Origin: Blastomyces gilchristii SLH14081 | Lineage: Eukaryota; Ascomycota; Eurotiomycetes; Onygenales; Ajellomycetaceae | Length of the DNA: 64,000 nucleotides | Reading direction: 5' to 3' | Assembly (NCBI RefSeq): GCF_000003855.2 | Contig: NW_003101647.1 | Coordinates: forward strand, 139,744 to 203,743 | Shown: positions 45,896 to 58,154 of the stretch, piece after piece | How the letters are laid out: each line of letters begins with the position of its first letter | Position numbering within the stretch: the first letter of the stretch is position 1 | The notes under the pieces: model-generated | Seen by the model: only the letters and a program-made list of their open reading frames with translations | Told to the model about the DNA's origin: nothing | Database searches by the model: none | Position numbers and translations under genes: made by a program

Positions 45896-47194
45896 ATGGC
45901 GCTCGATACTTACTTTCGCAACAAGATAGAGAGCATGAAGCTCGAAATAATCCAGGGGCAAGCTGTCCTGAGGCGACTTGAAGCACAGCGGAACGACTAC
46001 AACTCGAGAGTAAGGCTGCTACGGGAAGAGCTAGGCCTGCTACAACAACCGGGATCTTACGTCGGTGAAGTGGTCAAGGTTATGGGTACTAAGAAAGTGC
46101 TGGTCAAGGTGCATCCAGAAGGGAAGTATGGTAAGTTTTGACCCATTCAAGCTGGAATAGAATCGCCAGAACACAGCTAATGATATTGTCCAGTTGTCGA
46201 TATCGCGGATAATGTCGATATCTCCAAGCTCACAGTAGGGAAGCGAGTGTCACTTCTCTCAGATTCATACAAGCTCGAAAAGATGCTTCCATCATCAGTT
46301 GACCCCCTCGTCTCTCTCATGATGGTCGAGAAAGTCCCTGACAGTACCTACGATATGATCGGTGGCCTGGACCAACAAATCAAAGAAATCAAAGAAGTCA
46401 TCGAGCTCGGCCTCAATCACCCAGAACTCTTCGAGTCGCTAGGCATTGCGCAGCCAAAGGGCGTGCTCTTATATGGGCCCCCAGGTACCGGAAAAACTCT
46501 ACTTGCACGAGCAGTGGCACATCACGCGGATTGCAAATTCATTCGGGTGAGTGGTTCGGAGTTGGTACAGAAGTATATCGGCGAAGGCAGCAGAATGGTC
46601 CGAGAGTTGTTCATTATGGCTCGCGAGCATGCTCCTAGTATCATTTTCATGGACGAGATCGACAGTATCGGGTCCAGTCGTGTGGAAGGCAGCAGTGGAG
46701 GAGACTCTGAGGTCCAACGCACCATGTTAGAACTCCTGAATCAACTGGACGGGTTCGAACCTACGAAGAACATTAAAATAATTATGGCTACCAATCGTCT
46801 TGATATCCTCGACCCCGCGCTCCTTCGACCTGGGAGAATCGACAGAAAGATTGAATTCCCACCACCCACGTATGTTTCACACTGTACTCTCCCCCCATGT
46901 AGATACCCACAACTAACCCTCCGATTCAACTGCAGTGTCGAAGCTCGCGCAGACATCCTACGCATCCACTCCAGATCTATGAACCTAACTCGCGGCATCA
47001 ACCTAACGAAAATCGCCGAGAAGATGAACGGCTGCTCCGGCGCCGAGCTCAAGGGCGTCTGTACGGAGGCTGGCATGTACGCCTTGCGTGAGCGCCGTGT
47101 ACATGTTACGCAGGAGGATTTCGACCTGGCGACGGCCAAGGTTCTCAACAAGCACGACGACAAGGAGATTAGTTTACAGAAATTCTTCAAGTAA
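45896..47194 (+). CDS. RPT6: 26S proteasome regulatory ATPase subunit RPT6, 389 aa
   Basis: AAA+ subunit of the 19S cap that unfolds ubiquitylated substrates. Exons 45896-46130, 46194-46869 and 46936-47194 (phases 1 and 2). An N-terminal coiled coil ([20 protein letters not shown], then [20 protein letters not shown]) leads into the OB fold ([20 protein letters not shown]). The AAA+ core has Walker A GPPGTGKT, Walker B IIFMDEID, sensor/[20 protein letters not shown], and the C-terminal lid ending in [13 protein letters not shown]6, not another Rpt, is indicated by [30 protein letters not shown] [10 protein letters not shown], and [15 protein letters not shown]. Intron 2 (46870-46935) is 66 nt, a multiple of three, and contains no stop; removal restores the [12 protein letters not shown] junction expected in the family. 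Confidence 0.96.
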
Positions 47195-48692
47195 AACAAC
47201 GGAGATGCGGTAGTTTAGCGTGGCAAATATTACCTTTTTGGAGTTGGTGGGAGGTAAACCAGGACGACGGAGTCGGGAGGAGATCATGCATGGCATTTTG
47301 TCACCTGTGGCTAGCTTCCCGAAAGGGAAGTATTAAGAAACAATGGCGGAATCCGGCTTTCTCCATGCCCTTGTCCCGCCTGGCTTGAGTCAGTGTCCTT
47401 ACGCCAACCGAGCTATGATATGGAGGATGTGGATCATTCACGGAACGGGAGTCGGAATTTTACACCTGACATGGATTCACACGCCCAGTGGGTAACCTAC
47501 ACCAAATTCCTTTTAAACTCCTTTTTCGCCGTCCTCAGTATTTCTTCCACCTTGCTGCGTCCATGTTCATTTCTATTCCCATCGTGTTCCCCGTCCTTTT
47601 GGGCATGATTCTGTATAACTATATAGCGCGTGTAAGTACCTAGATGTGGTAACGTAGGCAAAACATGTAGTGTTGTCTAATTGGGACTATTTTTTAACCT
47701 CTAATTTCGAAGTCATGAAGAGAGGGGGTCTTCATTGAACAGTAATGCTGTTCATCATATAGTTAACTCTTATGTTTTGAACAATGTAACATTACATGTC
47801 CTGTACATGTACATTTGCATGTAGGTGCACTTATATAGTTAGTAAGAGCTCTTGACGCTGCATCAGCAACATCATATCATCTTGTATATCTACTTTAGCA
47901 GTGTACATTGAGGAAGAGAGGCTGAGATAACGTCAAACAGCCTTTTTTCCTTTCGCTGCTTCTCCGCTTGATGTGTATCTATGATAGACCGTCAGTCCAG
48001 TCTAGAGGTTATCATCCAGAGTCAGACCGGCCGGCCATGCAAAACTCCGCTTTTATATGCTTTTATCGGTCGAAAAGCACATTTGGAGAGTCTCTTCAGA
48101 GTAACTTCAGATGATCCATGCCGGATATTAAACCTTGTGGTCTTATTCTTATTTTTAGTGTTATCTATCCATCTTTGACCGTTCGGGAAATGCGCTCTTC
48201 CACGTTGAGTGTTCGATGGGTAGCAAATGTGGAGTGACATCAGTTCTTATTTACTTATTTACTCTATTAATAACCCTTGAGAGAGAGAAGGATGAATGTA
48301 GAACATCAGATTGTCAGGTCATATGATCTTTCTCTCTCTCTCTTCTGTTCTCTCTCTCTTTTTCTTCTGTTATTACTGAATATGCTGATGACATATTGGT
48401 CTGTATCAGTTACTTGTTATTCTGATGATATCTAGAAAAAAAGAAAAAAAAGAAAAAGAAAGAAAAAGAAAGCTGTCAACAAATGCTTGGCAATAGAGCT
48501 TCTTTCCGGTCAAGCTCATCAACCTCAGCCTCAACTTCCTCAATACATTACTATTGCCAGCGAATGTGATTGCGACAGGAAATCACAAATATTCAATTAG
48601 CCTCAACAGCTCGAAGTATTATATGGTATGATATCCCAATAGATACATATCTCTACATACACTGCACACAGGCAGTCCCACACAACCTAGCA
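47195..48692. other. intergenic, no gene seen
   Basis: 1.5 kb between RPT6 and EMC10. CpG thins out between about 47640 and 48560, but less completely than in the accessory blocks. Contains (TC)n tracts at 48331-48360 and an A/G tract at 48435-48470. Short open frames only. Confidence 0.6.
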
Positions 48693-49533
48693 ATGCACCT
48701 CCCATCATCCCTCTCCCTCCTCTCCCTCCTCTCGCTCTCCGCCCTCTCCTCCGCTTCCGCCTCCGACTCCGCCGCACCCCTATCCGCCGATATCTTCTAC
48801 TGGCCGCTCTCCTCCACCTCCTCCAAGCCCTTACCACTGGCGCAAATCTCCTACGACCCCTCCACCCTCCAATCCACAATCAACTCCTACACCCCTCCTC
48901 CCCAACCCCTAAACGACGCCGGCGACAAGAACATCGACAAACAAGCAGACCTCCTCCGCATCGGCCTATACGCCAATCCCGACGATAACAAAAGCAATGA
49001 CCCAAACAAACAATGGGTGGGAACCCTCTCGTCCCTCGCCCTCTTCACGAACACCCCGCAAACCCTAACCCTCCACCTCGATCAAAACAATCACGTCTAC
49101 CACGCCGCCATCTCTTCTTTCGCATCGCCTCCGGCGCCCAGTCCGGACTCTAAGACAACGAAGAAGAGCAAGTCTTCCTCTTCGCCGGGAACGGGAAATG
49201 GGGAGGAAGCTGGAGCGGGTCCTCTCAGGGTCGAGTTCGTCCGCTCAACCCCCAGCCCCCGCCCGCATCTCAATCGCCCCGTCGTATTGAGTCCGGACGG
49301 CACTGCGCCTGAGGAAGTTGTCGAGAAGTCCTTGTTCCAGAAGTAAGTACTGCACATACATATGATCCGTTCTGTTAATCTTCATGTGTGTGTGTGCATT
49401 TTTGTTTAATGTTAGATAACATTGGATATTGCTTTACTAATTTCTCTCGTCGTGTCCAATTTAAAATAGATACTGGTGGGTTCTCGGGATTATTGGTTTC
49501 TTGGCACTTACGGGAAGTGCAGAGGGGAGTTAG
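48693..49533 (+). CDS. EMC10: ER membrane protein complex subunit 10 (EMC10), 237 aa
   Basis: Subunit of the EMC insertase, which inserts tail-anchored and multi-span proteins into the ER membrane. Exons 48693-49342 and 49470-49533 (GTAAGT donor, phase 2). The start MHLPSSLSLLSLLSLSAL is a clear signal peptide; upstream in-frame codons are leader. The lumenal part has ADIFYWPL, LLRIGLYAN, WVGTLSSLALF and HLNRPVVLSPDGTAPEEVVE, matching the EMC10 beta-sandwich. The second exon supplies the C-terminal membrane span YWWVLGIIGFLALTGSAEG, without which the protein would be soluble. A Lys/Ser-rich insert (about residues 150-175) interrupts the domain, as in other fungal members. Confidence 0.85.
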
Positions 49534-50051
49534 AGAGAGGACAATTGCCGATTGGATTTTAATGGATGGATGGGATGATCCACTGTGACAGTATTTTCCA
49601 TATAACATACGGAGTACATATATGAACACTGTGGTTGTACAGTTCGATCATGCTTCTAATAGATAAATATGGATTTTCTGGTTGCGTATCTCGGCAAAGA
49701 ATCTTGAAAACTCCGCACACCCATAATCTGCGTTTACTGTTCTTTCTTCTAAATATGCATAGCGTAATTTACAGATTCTCGGATCTACGCTCTCTCGAGA
49801 TATACATATATCGGCATGCGATGTTGCACTGAAAACGAACACGCTTCGTGAAGAATGTCATCCTTACCAGGCTCCAACAATCAACTTCGTGAAAAAATTG
49901 ACTTGATAAACGGCCTAAATCCTGGAAAACAGCGCAAATTAAAATTTAAAAATTTAAAAAAAGGCGCAAACGCAGCAATCCTTCGCCTTTTTCCAAGTTT
50001 CCGCTCATCCTCAAGTACCAACGTATGACGCCCCGTTCCATTTCAGGGGCA
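49534..50051. other. convergent intergenic region
   Basis: 518 bp between EMC10 and the second F-box gene; AT-rich, with one TACGGAGTAC word at 49608-49617. No gene seen. Confidence 0.65.
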
Positions 50052-52189
50052 TTATTGCACATCCATCTCATTATCGGTATCATCATCTTGCATCTCCTCA
50101 TCCCTTTCGTCACCCATCTCATCCTCATTCTCCGCCTCTCCATCACCTTCATACAGAAAGATCCCCTCCTCATCCATATCCACGTCGGATCCCGGCCCCT
50201 CCCTCTTCCTCCTCTTCGCCCTCTTCCCGTCCTCACCCTCTTCGTCGCTGTCCTCCTCATTCCCCACAGCACCATTCGGAATCTTCAAAACAACCCCTTC
50301 CTTCCTCCCCACTGCCCCCGCCCTAATTTCCCACCTCATAACCCCGCGATCTGTCAATGAAACAATCTCGTCCTCCGTCTCCCCGAACCGCAACCTGAAA
50401 CACACGGCCTCGCTCTCCAACACCACGGGCTCTAACAACACCGCACCCGTGACCCCGACATCAATCATGCTCTCAGGGTACACACCATCCGCATTCCGCT
50501 CAATAATCGCCCGCGGATCCAAAGGCCACACCGTAATGGTCTTCCAATTCGCAATCGCCAGACGCGTCGCACGTGGTGATGTTGCCACGATTCCCGGCAA
50601 CGAGTTCATGCTTGTGCTATACCCGGCCAGCCGCGCAACGACGCGCCAGTTGTCAAAGCGCCGGCCACGGTCGAGGTTCTCGATGTGCAAGCAGTGGGAG
50701 GCGCGGCATTGCGCTTCTGACATGAGGATGCATGCGACGAGTTCGCCGTGTTTGTCTATCGCGGTGCCGAGGGCTAGGTATTTCCAGTGGCAGAGCTCAC
50801 GGGTCGGGTCGTGGGAGCGCGTCTCATGCGTGCTGAAGAAGGGGATGGCGATGGTGAATTTTAGGTCGTCTTCTTGCACGTCGTCGATGTTGGTGTCGTA
50901 GTATTTTACCCAGCACGAGTTACGGAGGAAGCCGCTTGTGTTTGTCATGCTGCCGGCTTCCACCTCGATGCGTTGGAAGTGGCCGTATATGGTTGAGGAA
51001 GGGTGGTAGTAGAGTAGCTGGGTGGCGTTGTCGTTGAAGGCCATTTGAATTATGGGTTCGATACGCCCTACGTTTCGCGGCCGTTGGTAGCGGTTGTCGT
51101 AGGGCATGGTTCCATCTTCGTCGATGATTATATTGTCGTTGTAGACTTGGTCTGCGAAAGATATGTTAATGATTTACCTGTAAAAAAAAAAAAAAAAAAG
51201 AGGATTTATAAAAGGGGGGTGGGTCGACCCCTCCAAAATTTCATCTTTAAGCACTTACATGCGAGTTCCATGTCCTCTGCAGTCTCATCTCCATGCGTTG
51301 CATGGAGAATAATCATGCGCCTGTCAAGATCCTGCTTGTGCTGCCATGATATAGCCACCAAGTGCTGATCATCTACAGCAATCGCCAACGGGCGATACTC
51401 ATCTTGACCCGGAAACGCAGAAATCGTCACGCGCGAATATCTCGACCCCGGCTTGCTGCGATGGTAATGCACGAGCTGCGTGCTTTCTTCCTGGTACGGC
51501 CTCATCGCCTCCTCTTCAAAGGGGTGTTTATATCTTGTCGTCTTCCCATCCCCATTGCCCGTTCGATTTTCGGCAACCCCCTGCGTCCCCTTCTCTCCCT
51601 GCTTTGCCCCCGGAAAAGGCGTAAATCTCTGCAATACAGAAATCATATTCCCTTCTTCGCCAAAAATTACCTTAATCACCTCCACATTCCCTGGACATAC
51701 GAAGATGGGCTCCAGCACACCCCGAGGTAGCATTTGACCCCCAGAAACAAAATACAGGAAAACCTTTGGTACACCCTTCTGCACTAACGCTACATTCGGA
51801 TCTCTGTGGTTGGGCCCTATGGCAGATGCTAGGGTGTCAATTTTGGGAATGTCCTCACCAAACGTATATACGCTTTGGTTGGCGTGGAAATTGGCCCCGC
51901 GGAGCTGCTGGGCTGCTCGTCTCCGGAGCAGGAGGAAGAGCTCTGCTGTGCTTTTAGTAGCGAGGTCATTGCCGCTATTGCTACCACTACTGCTGGCGGT
52001 AACGTTGATGGTACTGAGGGTGCTGAGAGGAGAGGGCAGTTGGGACAGTTGGTACAAAAGCCCCTTCCGATAACTTGAGAGAACTGCAAAGAGCGTGTGG
52101 CAGGTGTAAGCTGCCTGGAGACAGTTGGTGACGGAGGAATAGTCGAAGATGGATTGTAAGAGTTCCGGGGGCAAGTTTAGAAGGTGCAT
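50052..52189 (-). CDS. F-box protein of unknown target, 676 aa
   Basis: Exons 52189-51259 and 51151-50052 joined in phase 1 (GTAAGT donor, CGCAG acceptor). The start is MHLLNLPPELLQSIFDYSS, the F-box itself (LPPELLQSIF...CLQAAYTCHTLFAVL), preceded only by a TTG in the longer frame. It likely docks on Skp1 as an SCF adaptor. The rest reads as beta-propeller-like repeats of the kind seen in fungal F-box proteins: SVYTFGEDIPKIDTLA, YRPLAIAVDDQHLVAISWQH, and RIEPIIQMAFNDNATQLLYY. No clean WD dipeptides are visible. The tail is very acidic (DSDEEGEDGKRAKRRKRE, then DDDTDNEMDV) and includes a basic KRAKRRKR patch that could be a nuclear signal. Confidence 0.82.
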
Positions 52190-54433
52190 TTTTAGCTTGC
52201 CTTGGTGCAATACAAGGTTGGGGACAATTCAGGGGGTGGTGCACAATACAAGGTGATAGAGGAGCTGATAATGTTGCTTTTCCACTTTTACAAAATGGAA
52301 CAAACTGATAAGAGAGAAAAGAGGCATGAAAATCCAAGGGAAATATTTAAGAAGCTGGAGATGAATGAATAGAAAACAGAGCTAGCGGGTTGAGGAGACG
52401 GTAAGTGATTGTATTTCTTTTAAGGGCCGCAGTTCACTGGACTACTTGACCCCCTCTTGTCCGCTTACGCGCATGTAAATATAAACCTTGCGGAAAAAGG
52501 TCTGGGTGACTGGCAGATAGATACAGGAAATGAACAAGAAATACTTCACTCGGTCTGGCGGAGAATAGAAGCCCAGATATATAGACACAATCAGCAGCAA
52601 CATGTGATGTACTGTTAACAGCCAACCAAATACGGGCTGGTGCCTGGTCGGAAGGGCCCCGGAAAAACCTTTACGCGCTGGACCCAATGAACGTGCTTGC
52701 CTTGACGAGATAACTACGGAGTACGCTGTACAGCCTGGCGACAGACATCATCTCTCCAAGGTCGAATATATCAATCCGGCGCCTACGTTCGCAGTCCCCG
52801 TATGCACGCCATTGGTGTGGAGGGAAATTGGGGGGGACGAGGAGGTGTTCTGGTGACGCTCTCCTGAAGTGTTCTCTCAAGGAACTCGAGATCGTGCGAG
52901 ACGTGGAGACACGGGGCAGAAAGGCAAAATAATGCCTTCTGGAATACCCGGACGAACCATCCGTTCAAGTCGCACCTTTTTGAAACGTCAACCCATATCC
53001 AGATTGAAAAGAATCTTCCCATCTATCTCACCCCTATGAAGCTATTTATCGACTCTATCCTTCCTTCATCTACGTCAAGCGACCAACAACGTCTCTTTCT
53101 GACCTCTGTTTGGTCAAAACTACTACTACTCGTCAAATGACCTTTGTTCAGGCGCTCTTCAAGGCAATTGGGTTTGCTAGAACACATAGAGTGCTACTGG
53201 AACTCGATGTGAACCCTCGTCAACCTGCCCAAACAAATGGAATTCAGTGATTCCGCACGATCTCACAACTTTCATGAATTGCACAGTTCACCATCTCATA
53301 TTTCAGGTCCTATCCTCAACCAGCAGCAATAACATAGAGAACAGCGATTTCGCTTCATAGGGTAGCTTATACAGCAGCGCTTTCTTACAATCTATTTTTT
53401 CTCCCTGGATTGAGGATGATGCCTGATCGGATTCTAAAAGTGCTCACAAATGGACCAGGATACCCATTGGATTAACAGAGGACATCATGAAGAAGCAATG
53501 GCTTGATTGAGCAGTGCTTCTGGAATGATAAATTGAATGATGAATGTTCCCAGTTGTGGAACCATGAAAAACCACTCGAGACTGCCTCCGAGCCAGAGAA
53601 CGAGAGCAAACCGGAGCATAAACTCATGTTCCCTACATTTTCAAAACCGTCATGCCCGGAACCACAGATGGTTGATGCCGAATGCAACCTAGATGCTTTT
53701 CACTTCCCTTTGCGCCAAACCCGCGCCCAGCACCACGCAAGGCCGGTACAGAGCCGGACATGTTCTCATCTTGTTGAGCATGTTCACTAACCCATTCATC
53801 GCACCAACCATTGCAACAGCAGAAGAATAGCGGCAGCAGCGGAAGTAAACAAGGTACCTAAGCGCAACGCGCTACTTCTAAACTGCGAACATTGGGGCTG
53901 GGCTTCACGCTTCTTACCTGTCCCATTACTGGGTATCCAAAAAATGAGGATGAATAAACTAATCAAGCAGTAATAGGGCAAGTGTCACTGCTGCGCTCGA
54001 CCCTGAGTCCTTGACATTAAGGCAAAAGTTATGGGAATGTCAAGGCTTCCTGCGCGTGGGATTAAAATTTTGTAACAGGAACCAGGGCACCAAAACAAGG
54101 CATTGGCAGTGTGAGCTTCCGCAGGCAAGCTCAACACCACACTACTATTTAAATCTCAGTGTATTCAAATAAAAACAATCAAAGAACAACTTTGAATCAG
54201 GGAATAAGCAAATATAAATGTGTCATGTAATTGGTATTTTTATTAACTTTATACGGAGAGTTCACTATGTATACTCCGTATATACGTGCATATCATACGA
54301 TCATACGAGATATAGAAGATCTACACACCATACTCTAGCTTACCTACTCTAACAAAAATAATGTACAGTACATCACTGTTTTAATTTTTAAAAAACGAAT
54401 ACTGATACATAATATTTATATAAAAAACATAGC
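52190..54433. other. gene-poor region, partly CpG-poor
   Basis: F-box promoter to about 52.4 kb, then no identified gene. A TACGGAGTAC word lies at 52715. 53.1-53.5 kb is CpG-poor. A 95-residue plus-strand frame at 53503-53790 (acidic middle, His-rich end) has normal CpG but no recognised domain. An inverted TACGGAG/CTCCGTA pair occurs at about 54250-54281. Confidence 0.5.
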
Positions 54434-54989
54434 TTACGTTTTTAAATCGTTCATCATGATCATTTGCAGTCTGTTATTTATTGTTGTGACCTGGCTGCAG
54501 TCTCGAATAAGGCTCTCAGTAATCTCCAGGTACCTCAGCTCCTGAGGCTTCTTCCAATCCCACCCGCGCACATAAGAGAGTGCTTGCTCAACCCAATGTT
54601 GAAAATGTTCTTCTGACTCCTGCTCCTCATCTTTACCTTCTGATAGCCTTGAGAAGATAACTAGTTCCAAGGACACTGACCAAATCATGCTCAATTAGAT
54701 TTTGATGCAGTAGAGCCAAAAGCCTGCAGATCAAGAAAATAAGATATGACTGTATCTTTGAGATCAGGGTTTTTTATTGCAAGTCAACAGACAAAACCAC
54801 CTCTTGACAATCATCTAAGGAAAGGGGTAGAGTGGTATCAGATGTATATTGATTGAGCCATATCAAAATGCTAATCCCCCAGCATCTAACGCAACCACGG
54901 AATTTAGTGTGCATCCTTGAGATTCCTCCAGGTTGAAAGCTGTGAGAAGCAAGGAGTTTGCCCACTTCAGATAAATTAGAGTCCGGCAC
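54434..54989 (-). pseudogene. possible relic of a fungal C2H2/RecQ-helicase-type repeat gene
   Basis: Two minus-strand frames, 54989-54774 and 54694-54434. The first has CVRCWG followed by LPLSLDDCQEVVLSVDLQ, which resembles an N-terminal block (CIRVWG...LSDCQEVVLSLCLQ) I recall from large fungal C2H2-finger/RecQ-like telomere-associated proteins. The second is an uncharacterised charged piece. The sequence is CpG-poor and truncated. Assignment weak. Confidence 0.3.
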
Positions 54990-55562
54990 ACCTCATTCAA
55001 ATGTCTATTACTTGAATTAGTGACCGGTACTCAGAACCCCGAGAGGAAACCTATGCAGCGGACGATGAGGACGACAACGAGTGCGACGCCTGGGCTGATG
55101 ACAGTTCGGATGTATCCAACCTGTCTCTTCCACAAAAATCCACCATTCCGACTTGAACTTTCAGCGATGAAAAGAGGATGGAGCTGGACCTTCATTCATG
55201 AGACTCGAATGGTGTATTTTTTGGGCCTTACTGCTACGATTAGCCAGCCCCACAAGTATGGTGACAAAGGGGGTCATAAGCCTTAACTGCCTCTGGAATT
55301 TGCGCTCTCTTGCAAGTTATGTGCCTATCAGAGACGTTCTAAATGCGTAAGTTTTGCTGAAATCCTTCTCTTCTGATATTGTAAGTCTACTATCAACTTT
55401 CCCATATCTGTAAGCTGATATTTTAAAGTATCCAGCTTCTATATAAGCTCTTATAAATACTTCTTAATATTATTAAAGGAGAAAATCAGATGAACAAAAA
55501 AACTTACAGAAAACTATTACCCAGCGAGGTATTTCATAAAAGAATGTTCCTTTAGATCTGCA
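54990..55562. other. spacer with an acidic open stretch
   Basis: Between the relic and the ABC-F pseudogene. One plus frame near 55018-55155 reads as acidic sequence (ETYAADDEDDNECDAWADD) then stops. No start or domain. The remainder is AT-rich. Confidence 0.4.
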
Positions 55563-57990
55563 TTAACTCTCTGTGAGCATCTTTTGTACCTGCTTCTGCA
55601 GACTCTTCTCAAACTGTTCCACGCCATTATCCTGTCGATGCAGCTTCCCTCGCCTTAAAACGTACACATCGTGCCGCCCCAAATCGTCATCGTCTGGCTT
55701 CATAGTCATATTCGCATCTCTATCTTGCCCCGCCGCGTTTCGCTTCCCCTCAACAACGCCCCGGATCAAGTATCGACCGTGGGAAACGATGAGTATAGCA
55801 CCATTGAAAGATGAAAGGTCTTCCACTAGTGCGATAACAGTGTAGAAATTAAGATGCGTGGTGATCTCATCCAGGACTAATAGGTGTGGCAGATTCCAGA
55901 GTATCCTGGCCAGTGCTAGGCGTACCCGTATAAACAAAGGTTTATGAGAAATAATCTGGTTTGGCACCAGGGCTGAGCTCGGAACTTGAAATGAAAGGAA
56001 CATACTAACCAGCTGCCCTCCTGATAGCTGTGTGATAGGGACATCTGATGCGGTCCTTCCTGCCAGGCCTAGTGAACTCAATAATCCACGCACTTCACCC
56101 TCCCCAAGGCTCCTGTTAGCGTCCCAGGACAATAATGAAAGCGCAGTTAGCACCGGTTCAGTTCGACCAATTGCTTTGAGTTCATCCGTCGAGTGTTGCG
56201 AATAGTATCCGATAGTTGCTCTAGGATGGCGAGTCACAGTGCCCTGCGACTGTCGCATTGATCCCACAAGGACCTTGAGTAGGGTCGTTTTCCCACTCCC
56301 GTTTAGGCCTATGATTCCAACTCGGTCTCCCATGTGGATTACCAGGTCGATAACCATTAAGGATAAGGTCACCCCGGGGCTTGTAACGGAAATGGATAGA
56401 TTCCAATGAGACTAGAGGTCCCGGGGATCTCAGTTGCTGTGGATTTGGAATACTAATCGACACCCCCTTTTCATCATGTGGAACATCTATTTCATCTCTC
56501 ATGGAATCATGAAACCCCACGCGGTCACGATTCAGTTTAAATCTTGTCCCCTTGGCGCTCACCTGCACACCCATCCTTTCATCCACTTTCTTCTGGCGAG
56601 ATTTCGCCATTCGAAGTTTGTTGTCAACGCCAGTCTTCTTGCCTAGTTTGATATTGTCCCGAATGGTCGCTTCCATGTGCGCGACTTGGCGATCCTGCGC
56701 TTCTTTCATACGGCCCCAGTAAAGTTTCTGAGCTCCTAAATCCTGCTCGTATGCCGAAAGATTTCCCCTGAAGTATGAAAGGGTCTGATCTTTCAGGACA
56801 ATGGTTTCCTCGCACATATTGTTGAGGAAATCTCGATCATGAGACAGCACCACAGTCCTATCGTCATCTACTGTCCGTAAATGGGCGAGATAATTTTCCA
56901 GCCAGACGATTCCCAACAAATCGAGAAAATTGGTAGGTTCATCAAGAATCAAAATATCCGCTTTCTGGATCAAATTTCCGGCAAGCATGCAACGCATCCG
57001 CCAACCGCCAGAGAGTGACTCGAATGGCTACTCAAAGGAGGATTCTTTAAACACGAGGCCTAGAAGAACCCGACGACGTGCCTCTGCCTCAATATCTGTG
57101 ATTTTCATCTGCGGATGGTCCGTAGTTAACATCACCTGCCAAAAATACTGGCCTTCTACAATCAACATACTGCTTCATATTGACATTGTAATCTGTCCAG
57201 GAGATCTACAGCTTCCTGTGTTTCTTCCTGAATTCCGGAAGGCTCGCTTGCTTCCCGATTCCGCTCTAGCCTGGCTTCTTCTGAGTCAATCTATTCCTTC
57301 ATCTATTCATCATCATATAATAGAAAGATCCCAGGAGGCCACTACCCACGTACAAGGTTTCTAGCGGATTCAGCAACCTTATCTTCGACCGCTTTCAGAT
57401 ATTTCCTCGCCTGCATCCCTCGACTGCCACTTTTCAAACTTGCATTCTTTCGCGCAAGAAATAGATCCCGCTCGAGCTGTTCATGGCGAAGCTGTCGGAT
57501 TGCGTTGCACGGGTTCCCACGGGTCTTCTGCCTCTTCCAAAGCATGCGACAGACAGTACTTTAATTTCAAAATGAAAGATACATTTTAAGCTCAAATTAG
57601 CGCTGTAGCCTACCAAATTGGAAGGGGATTCAATCAATCCCTGCGTGACTCTTTACGTAAAAATCGCGCACGGGTAGGTACATGAACATACCATTAATCT
57701 TCCTCTCCACATCACTTCTCAACCCATCACTTTGAATGACTGCTTGTAAAACAGTCTTTGTGCCATCGGCCCCCCCCCCCCCCCCGGCCCCCCCCCGCAT
57801 GCGCCCCAGTTCTATCATGGTTGGTAGTTCCAAATGCGCCAGACTTAGCAGATACATCCTGACCACCATCCTCTCTATTTGCTAGAGGGCAGATATATCC
57901 GGATGGTATCCGGGATGCCAGGGATAAGTTTTTCAGCCATGGCAAGCAGAATCGCTTCGCGCATATAACCAGACCAAGGTCAGTCAATCA
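55563..57990 (-). pseudogene. truncated, frameshifted ABC-F ATPase
   Basis: Relic of a two-domain soluble ABC-F ATPase (ribosome-associated type). Present: EKLIPGIPDTIRI after a missing first Walker A; KTVLQAVIQSDGLRSDVERK; RQLRHEQLERDLFLARKNAS and GMQARKYLKAVEDKVAESAR; first signature LSGGWRMR and Walker B ILILDEPTNFLDL; second Walker A GLNGSGKTTL, signature LSGGQ, Walker B LLVLDEITTHL. Lesions: no Walker A at the 5' end, where the sequence changes to unrelated DNA near 57990; TAG at 57028-57030 just before the first signature; a +1 frame change in the CCCCGGGG run at 56372-56379; an 84-nt intron (56009-55926) whose acceptor now reads GG, leaving it open in frame; and a poly-C run at 57770-57796 inside the coding part. 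Composition is CpG-normal, unlike the neighbouring repeats. Confidence 0.8.
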
Positions 57991-58118
57991 TCAAGCCCCT
58001 CGGCTCCATTGGCATGTGGTGTGTGTATGTGTGTATGTGTGTATGTGGCCAGAAGAAGCGAACATGGGTGATGCCATACCATACATGTAAAGTATCTTGA
58101 AAGAAACAACACGGATGA

Positions 58119-58154
<36 letters not shown>

